Assembly (NCBI GenBank): GCA_905199755.1
Contig: CAJKHT010000076.1
Span: 1 to 13,346, forward strand
DNA length: 13,346 bases
Direction: 5' to 3'
Source of the DNA: an uncultured Eubacteriales bacterium
GTDB lineage: Bacteria; Bacillota; Clostridia; UBA1381
Below are positions 9,096-13,346 of the stretch, one piece after another. Numbering within the stretch: the first letter of the stretch is position 1; every line of letters begins with the position of its first letter. Made by a program: the position numbers and the translations under genes. The notes beneath the pieces were generated by a model. The model was not told the DNA's origin. It did no database searches and saw only the letters and a list, made by a program, of their open reading frames with translations.

Positions 9096-9955
9096 ACCTG
9101 CACCTCCATTAATGTAAAGTTATTTTTTTGTTCTGTCAATTCATAAATACTTGCTCTTTCCAACGGATGAATATTAGGTTCATGTATAACGAAGTACCTT
9201 TTCCCCTTCAAATCACTAAATATCATTCCGTGTCCACCGTTATTTTTGTATACAGGGGTTTGTATAACATTCCATTCTCCGTCAATATCCCCATTACTGC
9301 TTTTGGAAAGACAAACCAAATATCCGTCTTTGCCGATAGTTGACCATGTTGCAAACAATTCTCCTTGCTCTGACCTGAATAAAAACGGTCCGTCCGTAAC
9401 AAGAGAAAGTCTATTATCATGTGCTGCATTAACACTACCCGAAAAATCTGACGCAGACCATAAAACTCTTGGTTCTGTAATCGCTTCTGTTAAATCCTCC
9501 GACAGCTTGATTTCACATACGGTTCCATCACCGATTTGCTCCCACTCATGACAAAATACCACATGCGGTTCATTGTTATGATCAATATACAATGTACCGT
9601 CCAAAGCTTCCCATTCCTTGGGTGTTATCGGTTCGTCCGAAATCGGTACAAAATCGCCGTCCGGCGCATTTGACTTTAGTATATGGGTACCTCTGCAAGC
9701 GTTATCGGATTTAAATGAAGCGAACATATAAAACTTCCCTCTGTAAATATGCACTTCCGGAGCCCAAAAATCATACTTCCCCCAAAAATTATCTTTGGGT
9801 TTAAATACCGTCCTCGGTTCTGACCAATCCGCTAAATTCTTACTTTTGTAAACAACAAATTCTCTTGCGTCAACAGACAATTTTGAATACAAATAATATA
9901 TCCCTTCATAAAGCAAAATATATGGGTCTCTGACATAGATATCCTCTAATTTCAT
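9092..9955 (-). CDS. Cytoplasmic GH43-like glycosidase (five-bladed beta-propeller)
   Basis: The product is 287 residues with no signal peptide, the size of a single GH43 catalytic domain, so it should act in the cytoplasm on imported oligosaccharides. Family-type motifs are: RDPYIL near the N-terminus (Asp10, likely general base), FWAPEV (64-68), ALDGTLYID (Asp119, candidate pKa modulator), CHEW (135-138), TDGP (187-190) and GGHGM (His242). The usual acid-position motif in many GH43 enzymes is EGP; here the corresponding stretch reads VTDGP, so the acid may be an Asp or another residue such as Glu137. A ribosome binding site AAGGAGAGG lies 12 nt before the ATG at 9955, just after the permease stop. 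The gene overlaps the next by 4 nt. Arabinofuranosidase or xylosidase activity is a family-level guess only. Confidence 0.85.
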   Translation of the reverse strand: MKLEDIYVRDPYILLYEGIYYLYSKLSVDAREFVVYKSKNLADWSEPRTVFKPKDNFWGKYDFWAPEVHIYRGKFYMFASFKSDNACRGTHILKSNAPDGDFVPISDEPITPKEWEALDGTLYIDHNNEPHVVFCHEWEQIGDGTVCEIKLSEDLTEAITEPRVLWSASDFSGSVNAAHDNRLSLVTDGPFLFRSEQGELFATWSTIGKDGYLVCLSKSSNGDIDGEWNVIQTPVYKNNGGHGMIFSDLKGKRYFVIHEPNIHPLERASIYELTEQKNNFTLMEVQV

Positions 9956-9979
9956 ATTCCAAAAATTCCTCTCCTTATA

Positions 9980-10873
9980 TTATCCTTTTATACCGCTCAT
10001 ATTTAAGCCGCCCATGATTCGCTTTGAGAATATAGCGTAAACTATAATAGATGGTACCGCTGCCATAAACATAATCAACATTCTGTCATTATCCTTAAAC
10101 TGACTTGTTGCACTTGTAAGCTTGTACAGCAAAACCGACACAGGCTCTAAATTTGTGTTGCCCAAGACCAAATAGGGCCATAAGAAATTCCCCCATGAAC
10201 TGATTATAGAGAATATAGCAACCACAGAAATTATAGGAGTTGAAAGCGGCAATATTATTTTAAAGAATATTCCAAAAGCCGAACAACCGTCTATCTTTGC
10301 CGCTTCCAAATACCCCATTGGTATTCCGTTAAAGAAATTTCTGAAAAGAAATATATTAAAAGCATTCGTCATCGCCTGAATCCATAGCGGTGCAAATGTT
10401 CCGGTCATATTTATATGTAAAACAGGTAAATCCACAAAGGTCATATAAAGTGGCACCATACTGATGCCCGGCAGCATCATCGTCCAAAATAAAACCGTAT
10501 TTATAAACACACTTCCCAACGGTCTGACTCTTGACAAAACATATCCCGCCAATCCGTTAAAAACAACATCAAAAGATAAGCATCCGATTATGATCCATAG
10601 TGAATTTAACGCATAACGGCCAATAGATGCGCTTTGCCAAATCGTTATTATCCTGCCCAAATCTATCGACTTAGGGAACAGTGTAGGCGGTACTGCATAC
10701 ATTTCCTGTGTTGTTTTAAATGAAGAAAGCACCATCCATACTACCGGTAACAAGCAAACCAAAGAGATTGCAAACAATATGATAAACATAATAAGATAGA
10801 TAATCTTTCCGCTTGTTTGTTTCATATCATTCCAATTTAACAATCCTGATGTATTATCAATATTTTTGTTCAT
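9980..10873 (-). CDS. Carbohydrate ABC transporter permease, MalG type (CUT1 family)
   Basis: The product is 297 residues, the normal size of a MalG-type subunit, with six predicted membrane segments (about 23-49, 88-113, 120-145, 157-180, 210-235 and 266-284). The EAA loop that contacts the ATPase is clear: LEAAKIDGCS at 189-198, with the Pro209 of ILPL further on. An extracytoplasmic loop after the first helix contains the typical FKTTQEMYAVPP sequence. The ribosome binding site AAAGGAGG lies 12 nt before the ATG and overlaps the stop codon of the preceding permease gene, suggesting translational coupling. It pairs with the other permease to form the membrane channel. No ATPase gene is present; in Firmicutes this importer class commonly uses a shared MsmK/MsmX-type ATPase encoded elsewhere. 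The sugar cannot be told from the permease alone. Confidence 0.93.
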   Translation of the reverse strand: MNKNIDNTSGLLNWNDMKQTSGKIIYLIMFIILFAISLVCLLPVVWMVLSSFKTTQEMYAVPPTLFPKSIDLGRIITIWQSASIGRYALNSLWIIIGCLSFDVVFNGLAGYVLSRVRPLGSVFINTVLFWTMMLPGISMVPLYMTFVDLPVLHINMTGTFAPLWIQAMTNAFNIFLFRNFFNGIPMGYLEAAKIDGCSAFGIFFKIILPLSTPIISVVAIFSIISSWGNFLWPYLVLGNTNLEPVSVLLYKLTSATSQFKDNDRMLIMFMAAVPSIIVYAIFSKRIMGGLNMSGIKG

Positions 10874-10891
10874 ATTTCAGCCGCGCCTCCT

Positions 10892-11779
10892 TTATTCATT
10901 AATCTTTTTGTCGAGTGTAAAATATACAACCGTAAGTCCAACAAGAAATACAAATGATACAACACCTATTGCAAGTGAGTTTTGCATTTGCCCGTATTTA
11001 AACGCATAGTAATAATTTGTCAGTCCCAGCGACAACGAAGCACCGTTCGGTCCCCCTCCTGTCATTACCATCGGTTGTTCCGTAATTGCAAATACTCCTA
11101 TAATCTGTCTGACAGCAAGCAATAAGATGATCCCACGGCAGTGCGGAAACAGCACCGCCTTAATTCTTTGCCAAAAATTCGCTCCATCAATTCGCGCTGC
11201 TTCATACAACGAAGTATCCACACTCTGCAAAGTTGCAAGATACATAACCATAGTTGACCCAAAACATTGCCATGTCATCATGAGAATGATATACGGAATA
11301 ACAAATTTGCTGTTTGATAAAAACTTCATATTCTCAATCCCAAAAAGATTCAAAACAGAATTGATAAGTCCTGTCGAGCTTTCTCCATATATCATTGTCC
11401 AAAGGAGGTAAACTGCCATTCCCGGCAACACACAAGGCAGATACGATGTAATTTTAAAATATTGCTTTCCAAATCGAATTTCATTCAACATTACAGCAGC
11501 AACAAAAGGCAGCGGAAGTCCCAATACCAATGACCATAATACATATTGAACCGTATTCCACAAAGTCTTTAAAAAGTTTGTGTCTGACAATACCTTTATG
11601 TAGTTATCTGCTCCCACAAACCTTACAGGGGTGAAACCGTTCAAATCAAAGAACGAATAAAATACTCCTATTATAATAGGGCGCCATACAAATACAATAA
11701 ACACCAAAACTGTCGGCAAAATCAACATCCAACCGGCAATATTTTTTTTGAATAATCCATTTAATTTACTATTTTTCAT
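10892..11779 (-). CDS. Carbohydrate ABC transporter permease, MalF type (CUT1 family)
   Basis: The product is 295 residues from the ATG at 11779 (MKNSKLNGLF). The frame stays open up to a TTG at 11866, but the extra 29 residues would be read through a strong hairpin, are not membrane-like, and have no ribosome binding site. AAAGGA lies about 13 nt before the preferred ATG, a rather long spacing, so the start is likely but not certain. Six membrane segments are visible (about 16-44, 72-98, 113-132, 159-181, 216-233 and 268-289). The EAA motif YEAARIDGAN begins at residue 192, with Pro212 closing the loop, and the MTGGGP sequence typical of MalF-type/UgpA-type subunits follows. It partners with the downstream permease and the upstream binding protein to import an oligosaccharide. 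Confidence 0.92.
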   Translation of the reverse strand: MKNSKLNGLFKKNIAGWMLILPTVLVFIVFVWRPIIIGVFYSFFDLNGFTPVRFVGADNYIKVLSDTNFLKTLWNTVQYVLWSLVLGLPLPFVAAVMLNEIRFGKQYFKITSYLPCVLPGMAVYLLWTMIYGESSTGLINSVLNLFGIENMKFLSNSKFVIPYIILMMTWQCFGSTMVMYLATLQSVDTSLYEAARIDGANFWQRIKAVLFPHCRGIILLLAVRQIIGVFAITEQPMVMTGGGPNGASLSLGLTNYYYAFKYGQMQNSLAIGVVSFVFLVGLTVVYFTLDKKINE

Positions 11780-11808
11780 TTTATCAAAGTTTTCCTTTCT
11801 TTTTCTGT

Positions 11809-11851
11809 CCGATGTTTCATCCGCAGCATGATACCAAGAATGAAACATCGG
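11809..11851 (-). repeat. Perfect 12-bp inverted repeat between binding-protein and permease genes
   Basis: The arm at 11809-11820 (minus strand ATGAAACATCGG) pairs perfectly with 11840-11851 (minus strand CCGATGTTTCAT), leaving a 19-nt loop. In the transcript it begins about 20 nt after the binding-protein stop codon and ends about 30 nt before the permease ATG. It is followed by an A-rich stretch with no U-run, so it is not a standard terminator. Hairpins after the solute-binding-protein gene are known in sugar ABC operons (malE-malF is the classic case), where they protect the upstream mRNA and give more binding protein than permease. That role is inferred here. Confidence 0.75.
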
Positions 11852-11872
11852 CAATATCCAAAACAAAAACTT

Positions 11873-13246
11873 TTACTTCTCGTTATTCAAATAGTTGTTT
11901 TGAAAATCATTCGCTGCTGTCTTTACAAGATTATCAATATCAACATCTTTCTTTGTTAAAATTTCCTGGATAATTCCATCTATTGCCGCGTAAAGCTGCT
12001 GACAGCATACAGGTTCTTCAGCCTTCAAGGTTACATCCTCAAAGCTATAATAATCTTCATAGTTTGCAAAGTCAACATTTGAATATTTTTCGTAAAGGGC
12101 GTCAAGCTGTTCCTCGCCTTTGCGATTTACAAAATCCGGGAATGCTGATTTAGGAAGAACAATTCTTCCGTTTTCCAGCGAAGATTTTATACTGTTTTCA
12201 GTTTTTTCAACTTGTTCCTGCGTAATTTCCGACGCAAAGCTTCCTTCTTGATACCATGTTAATGCCGCATTTATATTTTCCTGACTTTCTTTCGCATTAA
12301 AGAACTCTACGGCGCCGCCGGTTTGTGCAAATCTGCCTGCCGGTCCTTTGGGGAGCCTTGTGCAAACTATGTCATCCTTGTTCATATCATATTGCGTAAC
12401 CAAGCTTTGTTCAACAGGCGCTGCAATTGTCATAGCCGCCTGATAAGTACCGATATACTGCATACGTTTATTGTGGTCAATAAATGTATCTTCCGGGAAT
12501 GCATTGTATTTCCACTTCATATCATACAACCATTTCAACGAATTTTTAAATTCATCAGAATCAAATGTTGCAGTCCATTTACCGTCACTTTCCTGCTTCA
12601 TAAATTCAGTACCATAACTCCACGCAATATTTATAAAATTCCAACCGCCTTGATTATTCATTGTAGGAATTACAAAGCCTGCCTGACCTGTTTTTTCTCT
12701 TATGATTCCGGCAAACTCAGCCAGCTCATCATAGTCTTGAGGAATTTTCACACTGCCGTCTTCATTTACCAATCCTGCCTCCTGAAAGAGCTTCTTATTG
12801 ATTGTAAGACCTTGAGCATACGCATTGTGCGGCAATCCCCAAATTTCTCCGTTTTCGCCTGTAACAATCTTCAACAGTTCGGGGTTAATAATTTTATCCA
12901 TACCCATTTCTTGTATATTTTTTGAAATATCCGCACAGTATCCCGCTTTTGAAATCAAATCAATTTCGGTAAATGGCGCAGCCCAAACGGTAGGGAGTCT
13001 TCCTCCTGCCGCCATAGTCGTAAACGATTTTGTATCATACACATATTCGCTCGTTTCAACTTTCCAATCCGGATGATTGTTTTTGAAAATATCCAGATTC
13101 TTTTGAACGGTTTCATAACCCGACTGTTCTTTTGTAGGCCAGTTCCCTATAGTAATTGACACTCCCTTTTGAGTCTGTCCGCACCCTGCAACAGCTCCCA
13201 ATATGAGAACCGCAGCAGCCATTTTTGAAAAAATTTGTTTTTTCAT
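11873..13246 (-). CDS. Sugar ABC transporter substrate-binding lipoprotein (family 1 solute-binding protein)
   Basis: The product is 457 residues from the ATG at 13246. That start opens a lipoprotein signal peptide, MKKQIFSKM followed by a hydrophobic stretch ending LGAVAGC, with Cys22 the likely lipidated residue; AAAGGG lies 10 nt upstream. The frame extends to a GTG at 13315, but the extra 23 residues precede the signal peptide and look like untranslated leader. The mature protein has the layout of large carbohydrate-binding proteins: a two-lobe fold starting with the ITIGNWPT strand, then FTTMAAGGRLPTVWAAPFTE (a characteristic early motif), and ENGEIWGLPHNAYAQGLTIN at about residue 132 from this start. 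It should sit on the outer membrane face and deliver oligosaccharides to the two permeases. As first gene of the cluster it is probably the most highly expressed. Its ligand is unknown. Confidence 0.93.
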   Translation of the reverse strand: MKKQIFSKMAAAVLILGAVAGCGQTQKGVSITIGNWPTKEQSGYETVQKNLDIFKNNHPDWKVETSEYVYDTKSFTTMAAGGRLPTVWAAPFTEIDLISKAGYCADISKNIQEMGMDKIINPELLKIVTGENGEIWGLPHNAYAQGLTINKKLFQEAGLVNEDGSVKIPQDYDELAEFAGIIREKTGQAGFVIPTMNNQGGWNFINIAWSYGTEFMKQESDGKWTATFDSDEFKNSLKWLYDMKWKYNAFPEDTFIDHNKRMQYIGTYQAAMTIAAPVEQSLVTQYDMNKDDIVCTRLPKGPAGRFAQTGGAVEFFNAKESQENINAALTWYQEGSFASEITQEQVEKTENSIKSSLENGRIVLPKSAFPDFVNRKGEEQLDALYEKYSNVDFANYEDYYSFEDVTLKAEEPVCCQQLYAAIDGIIQEILTKKDVDIDNLVKTAANDFQNNYLNNEK

Positions 13247-13346
13247 AACACATAATCCCTTTCTGTTAATCTGTTGTTTTTGTAATTTTATAACTATTCC
13301 ATTCGGCATGTACACTGTCAGCCATAAAATACATATATTTTTCCGC
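13247..13346 (-). other. Leader/upstream region of the transporter gene; no convincing promoter seen
   Basis: This 100-nt stretch holds no credible gene. It is AT-rich and contains a TATAAA at about 13286-13291 (minus strand) and a CTGACA at about 13315-13320. Their spacing is about 23 nt, too long for a standard sigma-A promoter, so neither is called. The ribosome binding site AAAGGG lies at its 3' end. The real promoter and any regulator gene may lie to the right of the window. Confidence 0.4.

Noticed and set aside
12323..12925. A 200-codon plus-strand frame inside the binding-protein gene
   Set aside because: It lies fully antisense to a clear solute-binding lipoprotein gene, has no recognisable motif or ribosome binding site, and its composition (rich in Cys, His and Ile) is that of a shadow frame.
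13286..13320. CTGACA and TATAAA as a sigma-A promoter for the transporter gene
   Set aside because: The spacing is about 23 nt, well beyond the 16-18 nt expected, so the pair is not convincing.
1..13346. Mobile elements, tRNA or rRNA genes, CRISPR arrays, phage genes
   Set aside because: No transposase or integrase frames, no direct repeat arrays and no RNA gene signatures were seen; all major frames belong to one carbohydrate locus.

Overview
The window reads as a carbohydrate-utilisation locus from a low-GC, Gram-positive Clostridia-type bacterium, possibly a gut or plant-biomass Lachnospiraceae/Oscillospiraceae relative. That lineage is inferred from several things: strong AGGAGG-type ribosome binding sites, an AT-rich sequence, a lipoprotein-type ABC solute-binding protein, large secreted multidomain proteins built from Ig-like and concanavalin-like modules, and the lack of a dedicated transport ATPase. 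The species cannot be named from the sequence.

All eight genes lie on the minus strand, so transcription runs from right to left. The order is: sugar-binding lipoprotein (13246-11873), two sugar ABC permeases (11779-10892 and 10873-9980), a cytoplasmic GH43-like glycosidase (9955-9092), a secreted clan GH-A glycosidase with Ig-like repeats (9095-7008), a larger secreted clan GH-A glycosidase with a CBM9-like C-terminus (6953-3564), a secreted non-catalytic-looking protein with three concanavalin-like modules (3516-547), and the start of another secreted protein (460 to the left edge). Gaps between genes are mostly short (4-nt overlap, 18, 24, 47 and 54 nt). No terminator is evident inside the cluster, so one long transcript is plausible. 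Two perfect inverted repeats stand out: one between the binding protein and the first permease, the other between the two leftmost genes. Neither is followed by a U-tract in the direction of transcription.

The likely division of labour is inferred. The secreted GH-A enzymes cut a plant or host polysaccharide outside the cell, and the concanavalin-like/Ig-like protein binds it. The lipoprotein and two permeases import the oligosaccharides using an ATPase encoded elsewhere, and the GH43-like enzyme trims them in the cytoplasm. The GH43, GH39-like and CBM9-like set loosely suggests a xylose- or arabinose-containing glycan, but the substrate is not proven.

Three gene starts should be shorter than the longest open frames: 13246 instead of 13315, 11779 instead of 11866, and 3516 instead of 3531. 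I found no RNA genes, mobile elements or CRISPR arrays. The most notable points are a C-terminal module shared by two different secreted proteins, the tandem duplicated concanavalin-like module, the two large hairpins, and a non-standard acid-position motif in the GH43-like enzyme.
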